Shown here: positions 43,029-52,764 of the stretch, piece after piece | Layout: the number at the start of each line of letters is the position of its first letter | Numbering within the stretch: position 1 is the first letter of the stretch | DNA from: Rummeliibacillus suwonensis | Lineage (GTDB): Bacteria > Bacillota > Bacilli > Bacillales_A > Planococcaceae | DNA: 64,000 nt | Direction of reading: 5' to 3' | Assembly: GCF_007896435.1 (NCBI RefSeq) | Contig: NZ_VCBL01000001.1 | Coordinates: 1,698,271-1,762,270 of the forward strand | Notes under the pieces: generated by a model | The model's input: only the letters and a program-made list of their open reading frames with translations | Databases searched by the model: none | Told to the model about the DNA's origin: nothing | Program-made: the position numbers and the translations under genes

Positions 43029-43072
43029 CACCCAATACAAGATTTCCTTCATCCTGTATTGGGTGTTTTTTA
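43029..43072 (+). terminator. Conserved-loop hairpin terminator
   Basis: CACCCAATACA pairs perfectly with TGTATTGGGTG and is followed by TTTTTTATTT. The loop contains GATTTCCTTCAT, and TGAAGCTT precedes it, as in the family C lead hairpin. The stem is completely different from the other copies. Confidence 0.85.
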
Positions 43073-43207
43073 TTTGTATCAATCAGTTTTTCCCTTTTGG
43101 CTGAATCTTAATATCGAGATCTCCTTATCAATATGAGATAAACAAATGATTCATTCAAATAATCCTATATATACATTTTTTCGACACATAATTTATAACC
43201 ACAAAAT

Positions 43208-43233
43208 GTTTTATGACCAATAAAAAAGGAAAT
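43208..43233 (+). promoter_or_regulatory. Possible SigB promoter of the catalase gene
   Basis: GTTTTA and GGAAAT are 14 bases apart, near the SigB pattern GTTTAA-N12-14-GGGWAW. Clade-2 catalase of Bacillus is SigB-dependent. The -10 match is incomplete. Confidence 0.35.
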
Positions 43234-43268
43234 AGATAGACTATAACGATAAATTGGAGGGAATCTAT

Positions 43269-45275
43269 ATGACCAACAAAAAAGATGAGCAATTAAAAAA
43301 ACACACCATCAACAACGAAAACACAGCTCCGTTGACAACCAATCAAGGGTTAAAAATGACTGAAGATGCTTTTTCTTTAAAAGCTAGTTTACGTGGTCCA
43401 ACATTAATGGAAGACTTTCATTTTCGGGAAAAAATAACGCATTTTGATCATGAGCGAATTCCAGAACGTATTGTTCACGCTCGTGGTGTTGGTGCCCATG
43501 GTATTTTTCAGCTTTACGAATCATTAAAAGATTATACAAAGGCGGATTTTCTGACAAACACCTCTAAAATAACACCTGTCTTTGTACGTTTTTCAACAGT
43601 ACAAGGATCTAAAGGATCAGCGGATACAGTTCGAGATGTACGTGGATTTGCAACAAAATTTTACACAGATGAAGGAAACTTTGATTTGGTTGGCAATAAT
43701 ATTCCTGTTTTCTTTATCCAAGATGCCATTAAATTCCCTGATTTTGTACATGCAGTGAAACCTGAACCAGATACAGATATTCCTCAAGGTGCGAGCGCTC
43801 ATGATACCTTTTGGGACTTTGTCGGGCAGAACCCAGAAACAGCCCATATGGTTATGTGGATTATGAGTGATCGTGCAATCCCTCGAAGCTTAAGGATGAT
43901 GGAAGGCTTTGGCGTCCATACTTTTCGTCTAATCAATGCTGAAGGCACAGCACATTTTGTCAAATTCCATTGGAAACCTAAACTTGGCTTGCATTCCTTA
44001 GTTTGGGATGAAGCTCAGCGAATTGCGGGGAAAAATCCAGACTTTCATCGTCAGGATTTGTACGACGCTATTAACCAAGGAGAATACCCGGAATGGGAGC
44101 TAGGTTTACAAATTATTCCTGAAGAAAACGAGCATCAATTCGATTTCGATATTTTAGATGCAACAAAATTATGGCCTGAAGAAGATGTTCCTGTCAAAAT
44201 AGTGGGTAAATTAACTTTAAATCGAAATGTGGATAATTTCTTCGCAGAAACAGAACAAATTGCTTTCCATCCTGGACATGTTGTGCCAGGAATTGATTTT
44301 ACAAATGATCCACTTTTACAAGGTCGCTTGTTTTCGTACACGGATACTCAACTTTCACGTCTTGGAGGTCCAAACTTTCATCAAATTCCTATCAACCGAC
44401 CTGTATGTCCATTCACTAATAATCAACGTGATGGAATACATCAAATGGTGATCCATAAAGGTCAAACAAGTTATCATTCAAATGCTTTAAATCATAATCA
44501 ACCTGCTCCAATACCAGCAGATCAAGGCGGATATGAACATTATCAAGAAAAAGTGGAAGGTCAAAAAATTAGAGGGCGCAGTGAAAGTTTCTTGGATTTC
44601 TACTCACAAGCAAAATTATTCTATAATTCTCTTGCTCCTCATGAAAAAAGGCATTTAAAAAGTGCACTTAGCTTTGAAATCGGAAAATGTAAATCGCCAA
44701 TGGTCCAAACAAATGCAGTAGCCATTTTAAATCATATTGATCGACAAATAGCTGAGGAAGTGGCTGATACGATCGGTATTCTACTACCTGAAGAAAATCA
44801 CGAAATCACCTCCACTAAAAAATCTCCTGCCCTTAGTATGGCAAATACGATTTACAAAACGAATACAAAGAAAGTAGCTATCTTACTAACCGGGCAACCA
44901 GATGAGAAAAAACTAAGAAAATGGATAATGGCTTTATTAGAACATAAGATCAACTACACGCTTGTTGAGAAAAAAATTCAGCCCTCCAATAATACGGGGG
45001 AAACTAAGGAAACATACGAGATTGCCGATCCAGTTCTTTTTGATGCCGTTTTACTGATTGGTAATGAAGGCGCGATCGCAAAACCAGCGATAGAATTTAT
45101 CGAAACAGCGTTTAAACATTTCAAGCCAATCGCATTATCTCTCAGTCATCCAGATTTCCTAAAAAGTAGCAGCGTCAAATTAGAGGCTGATGGTATATTC
45201 GATTTAACAAACTCAACCATTGAACAATTTATAGAAGGCATTGCCATTGGTCGTTTTTGGGATCGAAAATTATAA
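43269..45275 (+). CDS. katE: Large-subunit catalase, clade 2 (HPII/KatE type)
   Basis: This enzyme of about 668 residues has the heme catalase core: [12 protein letters not shown] (active His), [14 protein letters not shown] with the active Asn, and [13 protein letters not shown] with the proximal Tyr. A C-terminal DJ-1/flavodoxin-like domain follows from about residue 530 (K-K-V-A-I-L-L-T-G), typical of large subunits. It degrades hydrogen peroxide. I start at the ATG at 43269 after GGAGGG. A general-stress promoter is possible upstream. Confidence 0.95.
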   Translation: MTNKKDEQLKKHTINNENTAPLTTNQGLKMTEDAFSLKASLRGPTLMEDFHFREKITHFDHERIPERIVHARGVGAHGIFQLYESLKDYTKADFLTNTSKITPVFVRFSTVQGSKGSADTVRDVRGFATKFYTDEGNFDLVGNNIPVFFIQDAIKFPDFVHAVKPEPDTDIPQGASAHDTFWDFVGQNPETAHMVMWIMSDRAIPRSLRMMEGFGVHTFRLINAEGTAHFVKFHWKPKLGLHSLVWDEAQRIAGKNPDFHRQDLYDAINQGEYPEWELGLQIIPEENEHQFDFDILDATKLWPEEDVPVKIVGKLTLNRNVDNFFAETEQIAFHPGHVVPGIDFTNDPLLQGRLFSYTDTQLSRLGGPNFHQIPINRPVCPFTNNQRDGIHQMVIHKGQTSYHSNALNHNQPAPIPADQGGYEHYQEKVEGQKIRGRSESFLDFYSQAKLFYNSLAPHEKRHLKSALSFEIGKCKSPMVQTNAVAILNHIDRQIAEEVADTIGILLPEENHEITSTKKSPALSMANTIYKTNTKKVAILLTGQPDEKKLRKWIMALLEHKINYTLVEKKIQPSNNTGETKETYEIADPVLFDAVLLIGNEGAIAKPAIEFIETAFKHFKPIALSLSHPDFLKSSSVKLEADGIFDLTNSTIEQFIEGIAIGRFWDRKL

Positions 45276-45317
45276 TTTCTAAGCAGAATCTTCAATAAGT
45301 TTTACAAAATGGGACTT

Positions 45318-45351
45318 ACACAGTGTGGGTTTTCTATATCCCCCACTGTGT
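45318..45351 (+). terminator. Conserved-loop hairpin after katE
   Basis: ACACAGTGTGGG pairs with CCCCCACTGTGT (one mismatch) around TTTTCTATAT. It lies 43 bases after the katE stop. No long T run follows. Confidence 0.6.
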
Positions 45352-45489
45352 TTATGTGTTAAATCCCAACTCTCTCCTAAACAACCTGTCAGTTTTAACA
45401 TAGATAACCTTGAAAATAAGATCCTCCTGAATCCATGCTAAGACCAAAATGATCATGTTTTTCATAAATTCAATGCTAGAATGATATAA

Positions 45490-45537
45490 AAACACGATTT
45501 ATGATTTTTAAGAAAAAGTGATGGATAAAATTGATTC
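45490..45537 (+). repeat. Degraded right end of a family A element
   Basis: A sequence of about 45 bases ending GGATAAAATTGATTC resembles the last bases of family A (TTATGAAATTGATTC) and is followed by ACTT. The rest is absent, so it is an old remnant. Confidence 0.45.
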
Positions 45538-45565
45538 ACTTATGTAAAAATAAAATGATTTTCCT

Positions 45566-45884
45566 CAGGCATGTTAATTAGGAAAAAACTAGGATAAATA
45601 TTTGGTACCATTTTAAAAAATGCTGTATTTTTAGCTCCATTTATGTAGATTGGAGTGAAGGCTTGCTCGACTCCAGCGGGAAAAGCGAGCAGATGAGACC
45701 CTGCACGGAACGATTTAATGAACGGAATCTAGGAACGCCACGTCCTGTGGCAACGATTCCGTGACCAACATCCTGTTGCCCCGAAGCGGCTCAGCGTTCG
45801 CCCGCAGGAAAGCGAGCAAGCCGTAGCGGAAATCAACGAATACCTAATATTTTTATGGATATAATTGGATAATCAACACGTCTG
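45566..45884 (+). mobile_element. Family B MITE-like element
   Basis: The 319-bp element runs from CAGGCATGTTAATTA to TAATCAACACGTCTG. A perfect 9-bp target duplication, GATTTTCCT, lies at 45557-45565 and 45885-45893. The shared core is at 45737-45751 between CGGAATC and GATTCCG. No second module is present. Confidence 0.9.
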
Positions 45885-45999
45885 GATTTTCCTATTTTAA
45901 TTAGGCTCTAACTTGCAATATAGACAATTTCAACGTATATTAAAAATTAAAACATATAATAGTTGTTTGTATATTTAAACCCCATAAATACAATAATTT

Positions 46000-46040
46000 A
46001 ACTCATCTAAGTTTTCAGCTCAAAGATGAGTTATTTCTTT
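46000..46040 (+). terminator. Terminator-like hairpin
   Basis: AACTCATCT pairs perfectly with AGATGAGTT, followed by ATTTCTTTT. No gene lies directly upstream; the nearest is katE, with a family B element in between. It may be the original katE terminator displaced by the insertion. From 46041 to 46418 I see no supported gene. Confidence 0.65.
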
Positions 46041-46418
46041 TAGTTCATCCAGAATTGTGACAAACACATACAAATGTCATTTCAAACATCCAAATCTAAT
46101 ATACTAGTAATGGTATTACCTACTAGCCAATCACACAACCTGAAATGGGAGGCTATCCTCGGCATTGTTATAAATTATGTACCCACTAACCAAAGTTATA
46201 TTGAAAAAAGTAGAAAACTATACGAATCAAAACATTTCAAATTCATACGACTAAATATACCCATATTTTATCATTTCAACCTGTATAAATTTTTCTTCTT
46301 TTAGGGAAAATAAAATGTATCATTATCGAAAATTCTATTAAAATTACATAAAATTAACATTTCCTTATAAAGGAAAATATATACTTTATGATAGAAAATA
46401 AATGGGAGGTGCGCTGAG

Positions 46419-46877
46419 ATGGAAAAAATAAAACGTTTATTATATATGATCCAAACGATTATCCCAAGAATATTACAACTATTCCTTAATATTTGTTTAA
46501 TCATTCTCGCTCTTTTTTTAGTTTTTCTTATGTTTCAGGAGATGATTGTGTTTTCCAACATTTTATTTAGCCACTACAAAACATCTTATGAACATGAAGT
46601 TTTCTTAGCAAATATTTTAATCTTCTTTCTCTACTTTGAGTTCATCACGATGATTGTGAAATACTTTAAAGAGGATTATCACTTTCCACTTCGCTATTTC
46701 ATCTATATTGGCATTACTGCCATGATTCGTCTTGTTATTATTGATCATTCCAACCCCAAAAGTATGCTACTCTATGCAATTGTCATTTTATTTTTAGTCA
46801 TTAGTTACTTTATCATTAATATTACGCCATTAGAGCGCCCTAAAAGCTTCTGGTACAAGCAACCAAAGGAAAAATAA
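46419..46877 (+). CDS. psiE: PsiE-family membrane protein
   Basis: This 152-residue protein has four membrane segments and the PsiE signature F-E-F-I-T-M-I-V-K-Y-F, then H-F-P-L-R-Y-F-I-Y-I-G-I-T-A-M-I-R-L. PsiE was named for phosphate-starvation induction in E. coli; its role is unknown. The ATG follows GGGAGGTG. It has no partner gene nearby. Confidence 0.88.
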   Translation: MEKIKRLLYMIQTIIPRILQLFLNICLIILALFLVFLMFQEMIVFSNILFSHYKTSYEHEVFLANILIFFLYFEFITMIVKYFKEDYHFPLRYFIYIGITAMIRLVIIDHSNPKSMLLYAIVILFLVISYFIINITPLERPKSFWYKQPKEK

Positions 46878-47049
46878 ATGTATTCTTTATTAGAATCAAA
46901 ATTATTTCTCCACTATAAAAGGATTATTGACCATTTAGCTACACTGATTCCGACATGGTTTTCTTGTTTCTGACAAATTACATCATTTTTCTGAATTTTT
47001 AAAAAATATTTCCTGAGAAATAATTTTTAGATGATTATGTACTAAAAAA

Positions 47050-47076
47050 GAGAGTTACCTTTTGATGATAACTCTC
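47050..47076 (-). terminator. Terminator of the hydroxyacyl-CoA dehydrogenase gene
   Basis: GAGAGTTA pairs perfectly with TAACTCTC, followed on the minus strand by TTTTTTAG. It is 21 bases after the stop. Confidence 0.88.
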
Positions 47077-47097
47077 CTCCAACCCTTTAGGTTTTTC

Positions 47098-47988
47098 CTA
47101 TGCTTTTAAGAAATCTGGATCTAAGAATGATGGATTTGGATATTTGTAGAAGCCTTCTCCAGTAGCTCTACCCATTTTTCCTTTGTCAATGTACTCTTTC
47201 TTTAGTAAATCAGCTATTGGTTGTGCAGCAGGGTTTTGTTTTGCTTCTGTTGCAACAATATTGTATGCAGTTTGAAGTCCAACGACATCAAGAATGGCGA
47301 ATGGTCCAAGTGGAGCTCCTGTAGCAAGCATCCATGTTTTATCGATTGTTTCTGGATCAGCCACACCTTTGGCAAGTAATACTTGACCAGCGTTTAAAAA
47401 TGGTACTAATAAAGAATTTAAAATATAACCAGGTTGTTCTTTTAAGATATGAAGAGGGATCATACCAATAGATTTTGCAAATTCAATGACTTGCTCTTCA
47501 TATTGCTTGTCCGTTCCTGGATGACCCATTACTTCAGCAGTGTTGTTTTTCCATACTTCGTTTGCAAAGTGAAGTGCTAAGAATTTTTCAGGACGACCTG
47601 TGTATTTTGCAAATTGGCTAGGTACCATTGTAGACGAGTTCGATGCAAACACAGTTTTTCCTGGTGCAAATGTTGCTAATTCCTTATAAAAATTGATTTT
47701 GATTTCTTCTAATTCAGGAATCGCTTCAATAACTAAATCTGCATCTTTTACAGCCTCTTTTAAGCTTGAACTAAAAGTAAAGCGTTCTAGCGCCGCTGCT
47801 GCCTTTTCTTCATCTTTGAAATAATTTGCATAAGTATCTTTTAAAATCGTCAAACGTTCTTTTGCTTTTTCTAATGCTGCATCATTAATATCATAAACGC
47901 TTACATTATAACCATGAAAAGCTGTTTGAAAAGCAATTTGACTTCCTAGTACGCCACTACCTGCAACTGTAATATTTTTGAAACTCAT
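47098..47988 (-). CDS. 3-hydroxyacyl-CoA dehydrogenase
   Basis: This protein of about 296 residues has a Rossmann NAD site (V-A-G-S-G-V-L-G-S-Q-I-A), the active His in A-L-H-F-A-N-E, E-A-I-P-E at the catalytic Glu, and the C-terminal dimer domain with G-E-G-F-Y-K-Y. It oxidises or forms 3-hydroxyacyl-CoA, probably 3-hydroxybutyryl-CoA. The Phe-Ala after the His differs from the common Phe-Asn, and the substrate may differ too. I start at the ATG at 47988 after AGGAGATT. It is a single gene. Confidence 0.88.
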   Translation of the reverse strand: MSFKNITVAGSGVLGSQIAFQTAFHGYNVSVYDINDAALEKAKERLTILKDTYANYFKDEEKAAAALERFTFSSSLKEAVKDADLVIEAIPELEEIKINFYKELATFAPGKTVFASNSSTMVPSQFAKYTGRPEKFLALHFANEVWKNNTAEVMGHPGTDKQYEEQVIEFAKSIGMIPLHILKEQPGYILNSLLVPFLNAGQVLLAKGVADPETIDKTWMLATGAPLGPFAILDVVGLQTAYNIVATEAKQNPAAQPIADLLKKEYIDKGKMGRATGEGFYKYPNPSFLDPDFLKA

Positions 47989-48150
47989 ATGCACAATCTC
48001 CTTTTGAATGTTAATCATTACATGCCTATTATGGCAACGATTCTATTCAAAAGTCAACAAATAAGTAAGTGATTACTAACTTTTGTGAAAAGGTTCAGCT
48101 ATGATCATAATGTAATGCCTTTTTGCAAATAGATCCAACCTATTTTTCTT

Positions 48151-49200
48151 TTAAAAAGAGTTTTTGCATATGCTCGATAGCCTCGAATCTTGTCTATTAA
48201 AATCATGATGATCCGGACGATTCATCATTTGTTTCCACCACTCTTGGTGCTCCATATACCAAGCAATGGTTTGTATGATCCCTTTTTCAAAAGTGTATGC
48301 CGGTTTCCAACCAAGGCGCTCTATTTTGGATGGATCAATTGCATAGCGTTGATCATGCCCTAATCGATCTGGCACAAATTCAATAAGCTTTTCTGACTTC
48401 CCCATTGCTTGGGCAATCGTCTTCACCACGTCTAGATTTGTTCGTTCATTATGACCACCGATATTGTAAACTTCTCCATCTAACCCTCTATGCAATACCA
48501 GATCTATCGCCATGCAATGATCTAATACATGTAACCAATCTCTAATATGATTTCCCTTTCCATATATCGGAACCTTTTGATTGTTCAAAATGCGTGTGAT
48601 TGTCAATGGAATAAGCTTCTCAGGGAAATGATACGGTCCATAGTTATTAGAACAACGTGTGATATTGACTGGTAAACCATACGTTTCATGATAAGCACGA
48701 ACGAATAAATCGGCTGATGCCTTCGTTGCACTATAAGGACTATTCGGCTGTAATGCGGTATCTTCTGTAAAAAAAGTTTCGGGATCATCATCTAATGCCC
48801 CATATACCTCATCTGTAGATACATGAAGAAATTTTTTAACGCTGATTTGTTTTGCAGCATCTAATAATACTTGTGTTCCCATTACATTTGTATGAACAAA
48901 GATTTCTGGATCTATTATCGACCGATCTACATGGCTTTCTGCTGCAAAATGAATAACAAAATCAAATTTTTCCTTTTCAAACAATCGGATGATTGTATCA
49001 CGATCCGCAACATCAGCTTGTACAAAATGATAATTAGGTATCGACTCAATATGTTGATGTTTGGTTAAATCCCCAGCATACGTTAGTATATCCAAATTAA
49101 AAATATCATATTCCGGATATTTATCTACCATATAATGTATAAAGTTTCCACCGATAAATCCTGCTCCACCAGTGACAAGTAATTTTTTGTACAGCACCAT
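48151..49200 (-). CDS. rmlB: dTDP-glucose 4,6-dehydratase RmlB
   Basis: This 349-residue enzyme converts dTDP-glucose to dTDP-4-keto-6-deoxyglucose. It has G-G-A-G-F-I-G-G at the NAD site, H-F-A-A-E-S-H-V-D-R-S, H-V-S-T-D-E-V-Y-G with the catalytic D-E pair, and Y-S-A-T-K-A-S for the Tyr-Lys. It is the last gene of the polysaccharide locus. Neither rmlC nor rmlD is present, so dTDP-rhamnose is not made from this locus alone. No strong terminator is seen after it. Confidence 0.96.
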   Translation of the reverse strand: MVLYKKLLVTGGAGFIGGNFIHYMVDKYPEYDIFNLDILTYAGDLTKHQHIESIPNYHFVQADVADRDTIIRLFEKEKFDFVIHFAAESHVDRSIIDPEIFVHTNVMGTQVLLDAAKQISVKKFLHVSTDEVYGALDDDPETFFTEDTALQPNSPYSATKASADLFVRAYHETYGLPVNITRCSNNYGPYHFPEKLIPLTITRILNNQKVPIYGKGNHIRDWLHVLDHCMAIDLVLHRGLDGEVYNIGGHNERTNLDVVKTIAQAMGKSEKLIEFVPDRLGHDQRYAIDPSKIERLGWKPAYTFEKGIIQTIAWYMEHQEWWKQMMNRPDHHDFNRQDSRLSSICKNSF

Positions 49201-49281
49201 TCACCTCTCTTTATAGATGTTGATATACCAACGTTTTGAACCGTTTTTTATGATCAAAAAATTTTTTAAGATGCTCTTCTC

Positions 49282-50178
49282 TCAATTTTTAAACGAATAT
49301 TTTTTTCCAAATGGTTGAAGTGCCATTTCTTGTAGATAGCGCCCATACTCCGTCTTCAAAAGTGGCTTTGCAAGCGCTAATAATTCCTCTTGTGAAATAT
49401 AGCCTCTTCTATATGCAATTTCTTCTATACAGGCGATATACATTCCTTGCCTTTTTTGAATCGCCTCCACGTAACTGGAGGCCTGTTGTAAAGAATCATG
49501 TGTGCCAGTATCTAGCCATGCCAATCCTCGCCCTAGGACCTCTACTTTTAGTTTCTTTCTCTTTAAATAATGATCAATGATCGATGTAATTTCTTTTTCA
49601 CCTCGAGCTGAAGGTTGAACATTTTTAGCGATTTTCACAACTTCATTATCAAAGAAATATAACCCCGGAACTGCATATGAAGATTTCGGAAATTCAGGCT
49701 TTTCCTCTATGGATATAGCATTTCTTTGTTCATCGATTTCAATCACTCCATAAGCACGGGGATCTTTCACAAAGCAAGCAAAAATAATTCCCCCATTATC
49801 TAATGTTGACGCGCCCTGTAGACGATTCCCAAAATCGGAACCATAAAAAATATTATCTCCCAATATTAATGCAACGGACGAATTCCCAATAAAATACTCC
49901 CCAAGAATGAATGCTTCCGCTAAACCATTCGGCTCCACTTGTACTTCATAGGATAGTTCAATCCCTAGTGCACTTCCATCTCCTAATAATTCTTGAAAAC
50001 TATTAATATCTCTAGGTGTTGAAATAATGAGAATCTCTCTAATCCCTGCGAGCATTAGGACCGATAATGGATAATAGATCATCGGCTTATCATAGACAGG
50101 AAGCATTTGTTTTGAAACAGCTTTTGTCAAAGGATATAATCTTGTACCAGCTCCACCTGCTAGAATAATTCCTTTCAT
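49282..50178 (-). CDS. rmlA: Glucose-1-phosphate thymidylyltransferase RmlA
   Basis: This 298-residue enzyme makes dTDP-glucose from dTTP and glucose-1-phosphate. It has [37 protein letters not shown] and E-K-P. I start at the ATG at 50178; the frame extends to 50208 inside the upstream gene. It is five bases after the aminotransferase stop and 81 before rmlB, so the three work together. Confidence 0.96.
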   Translation of the reverse strand: MKGIILAGGAGTRLYPLTKAVSKQMLPVYDKPMIYYPLSVLMLAGIREILIISTPRDINSFQELLGDGSALGIELSYEVQVEPNGLAEAFILGEYFIGNSSVALILGDNIFYGSDFGNRLQGASTLDNGGIIFACFVKDPRAYGVIEIDEQRNAISIEEKPEFPKSSYAVPGLYFFDNEVVKIAKNVQPSARGEKEITSIIDHYLKRKKLKVEVLGRGLAWLDTGTHDSLQQASSYVEAIQKRQGMYIACIEEIAYRRGYISQEELLALAKPLLKTEYGRYLQEMALQPFGKKYSFKN

Positions 50179-50183
50179 ACATG

Positions 50184-51287
50184 CTATGCCTCCTTTATGA
50201 TGCTGCAAATTCGATCTACATCTTCTAATGCCAAATCCGCATAAAGCGGCAATGTTAGTACTCTTTCTGCTATATAGTTAGCGATAGGCGTATCCGTAGA
50301 ATTGAATCGATCTTGATAACACTGCAAACGATTGGTCAAAGGATAAAAATATTTTCGTGCGAATATATTGTGTTTTTTCAAGCTTTCAAATACTTCTTCT
50401 CTTGAAAATCGATAGCCATCAAAGACAACCGGGAAATAAGCATAATTACTTTTTACGCCGTTCTGGGGACCAACCAGTTTTATCCCTTTTATTTCGCTAA
50501 GCTGTTCCATATATCTATCATAGATACTCTTTCTTTTTTCAATTTCTCGATGAATATAGCGAAGATTACAAATCCCCATAGCAGCTTGGAATTCATTCAT
50601 CTTTGAATTTCCACCAACATACTCAATAGTTTCTGCCCCAGTCATCCCAAAGTTTTTATAAGCATTTAAAATATCGGTTAGCTTAGGATCACTAAAAGCA
50701 AGCGCTCCTCCTTCAATTGTATGGAAAACTTTAGTCGCGTGAAAACTAAATATAGAGGCGTCACCAAAATTAGCTATTCCTTGACCATCTGCGGTTACAC
50801 CAAAGGCATGCGCAGCATCATAAATAACTTGTAAATGATATTTTTGCGCAATTTTTTCAATCTGACGTACATTGCATATATTTCCATAAACATGGACTGG
50901 GACAATTGCTGTTGTCTTTTCGGTAATACAATTTTCTATTTGTTCAACTTGTATGGTGTAATCTTCTGGATTAATATCACAAAAGACAGGAGTTAATCCA
51001 TTTCTAACAATTGCGTGTGTAGTTGAGGCAAATGTGAAAGGCGTCGTAATAACTTCTCCACTTAGATGAAAGACAGCAAGAGCTGTTTCTAAAGCAGCAT
51101 GTCCATTGGAAAAAAGGGAGATATTAGGTGTTTCTAAGTAGTGTGTTAAGGCTTTTTCTAATTGCTGATGTTTTTTCCCCATATTCGTTAACCAATGATT
51201 TTGCCATAGGCCCTTAATTTCTTCTGTATATTCTTCAAAAGGAGCAATAGAAGATTGGGTTACTTGAATTGGTTTGTTCACTCTCAT
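50184..51287 (-). CDS. DegT/DnrJ/EryC1-type sugar aminotransferase
   Basis: This protein of about 367 residues is a PLP enzyme with [18 protein letters not shown] and the PLP Lys in F-H-A-T-K-V-F-H. It transfers an amino group to a keto-sugar nucleotide. The neighbouring RmlA and RmlB make dTDP-4-keto-6-deoxyglucose, so the likely product is a dTDP-4-amino-4,6-dideoxyhexose; a 3-amino sugar would require an isomerase, which is not seen. The ATG at 51287 follows GAGG. There is a 219-base gap before it, the largest in the locus. Confidence 0.88.
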   Translation of the reverse strand: MRVNKPIQVTQSSIAPFEEYTEEIKGLWQNHWLTNMGKKHQQLEKALTHYLETPNISLFSNGHAALETALAVFHLSGEVITTPFTFASTTHAIVRNGLTPVFCDINPEDYTIQVEQIENCITEKTTAIVPVHVYGNICNVRQIEKIAQKYHLQVIYDAAHAFGVTADGQGIANFGDASIFSFHATKVFHTIEGGALAFSDPKLTDILNAYKNFGMTGAETIEYVGGNSKMNEFQAAMGICNLRYIHREIEKRKSIYDRYMEQLSEIKGIKLVGPQNGVKSNYAYFPVVFDGYRFSREEVFESLKKHNIFARKYFYPLTNRLQCYQDRFNSTDTPIANYIAERVLTLPLYADLALEDVDRICSIIKEA

Positions 51288-51506
51288 TATTACCTCACAT
51301 TCCATATTCAATTCTATTAACAAATTATTTTCAAACTATTTTATGTTTTGAAAATGATTATATGAGGGATTTTATCAGAAAGCCTGATAAATTCTAAAAA
51401 TAGCAGTCATTGATAAAATTTTTAATGTAAATTCCTAATCAATATATGTGATTTATGAATCATTATCCCCATCCATAAATAGGATAGAAAATTTATCAGC
51501 AATCCT

Positions 51507-52763
51507 TCATTTAAGTATTTGTCTATAAGTTTTTTTCTTATTTAACTCATCCTGGCAATCCGGTTCTTCAATGATTACCTGAACCCAGTCCGTTATATTT
51601 TCCATCTTTTCTAGCATCTCGTTCATCGATGAAAACTTCAAAATCATGATTCCTATTTTTTGATGAGCACCTGTTAAAGCTGTAATAACATCACCCGGTT
51701 TGACGATCAGTTCACATTCCACAATGTGATTTTTTTCAAACTCTTCATGGGTTGAGATTTCCTTCAAAATGCCTGTTTGCTGACTGTTGATGATATACAT
51801 GCCCCAAAAACCCTTTGTTTCAACCATTTTTAAATCACTACAATCTTCTCCTAATGCTGCCCTTATCGTATATTCGATTAAATCCACTCCTGTCGCATAC
51901 TTTGTTGCTTGAGCAACCCATTCCCCACCATTACGAGCAGCGATTTCTATCAAAAAAATATTTTCCTGCTCATCAACTATGACTTCAAGATTATAGGCAC
52001 CTGTCTTCATATGCAGTAGCCTCAATAGTCTTTGAATTTCAGCATGAATCTTATTTTGAATATGCTTTGGCATATTATAAGGCCAGCTGGATCCAATTGG
52101 GACAAATGGATTAAAATCCGATAATGGGAAGTTTGTATTTGCAAAGCTCCTAAACACAAGTTCCCCATCAACTGAAAACCCATCTCCCGAAACTAAACTA
52201 CCGTTTTTTTCAATATATTCCTCGATGATAAAACGCTTCTCTCTTGAAAAGCTTAATGCATACTCCACTTTCTCTTGAAGATATTCTATCGAATCTATTT
52301 TTGAAATCCCCTTACTTCCAGAAGAATCAACAGGTTTAATCATGACCGGCATTTTATATTGATGAAAATCTAACCTTGCAGCCTCTAATGAATCATAGCC
52401 CTTAGCCTTTGGAACATGAAAACCATTTTGCTTGAGGAACGCTCTAAACTTATCTTTATGAGATAAGATTTCAACAGATTCATAGGGCTGTGATGGCAAT
52501 CCTAATTTTTCACCTACGTATGCCGCTGTAGGAGCAGCGGGATCTGATGCATAACAAATAATGCCATCTATCTTTAATGATCTTGCCAAAGCGAGTACTC
52601 CTTCTTTGTCAGTCGTGCTGACATTATGGTATTCATGTGCATATTGATGACCAGGATTATCTTCTAAATAATCACATGTAATGACATAATGTCCCATTTC
52701 TCGTGCTGCCTTTATCATCGGGATTTGAATATAAGCGCCACCAAGCATTAGTATTTTTTTCAT
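51507..52763 (-). CDS. ATP-grasp ligase of the polysaccharide locus
   Basis: This protein of about 418 residues has a Rossmann-like N-domain (I-L-M-L-G-G-A-Y-I-Q-I-P-M-I) and an ATP-grasp core: P-V-M-I-K-P-V-D-S-S-G-S-K-G-I, F-I-I-E-E-Y-I and E-I-A-A-R-N-G-G for magnesium. The family joins a carboxylate to an amine or phosphate with ATP. Next to a sugar aminotransferase it may attach an amino acid or organic acid to the amino sugar; that is inference. I start at the ATG at 52763, one base after the flippase stop, with AGAGGTG upstream. Confidence 0.85.
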   Translation of the reverse strand: MKKILMLGGAYIQIPMIKAAREMGHYVITCDYLEDNPGHQYAHEYHNVSTTDKEGVLALARSLKIDGIICYASDPAAPTAAYVGEKLGLPSQPYESVEILSHKDKFRAFLKQNGFHVPKAKGYDSLEAARLDFHQYKMPVMIKPVDSSGSKGISKIDSIEYLQEKVEYALSFSREKRFIIEEYIEKNGSLVSGDGFSVDGELVFRSFANTNFPLSDFNPFVPIGSSWPYNMPKHIQNKIHAEIQRLLRLLHMKTGAYNLEVIVDEQENIFLIEIAARNGGEWVAQATKYATGVDLIEYTIRAALGEDCSDLKMVETKGFWGMYIINSQQTGILKEISTHEEFEKNHIVECELIVKPGDVITALTGAHQKIGIMILKFSSMNEMLEKMENITDWVQVIIEEPDCQDELNKKKTYRQILK

Positions 52764-52764
52764 T

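Noticed and set aside
46074-46304. 76-residue plus-strand open frame before psiE
   Set aside because: No ribosome site, AT-driven composition, no family.
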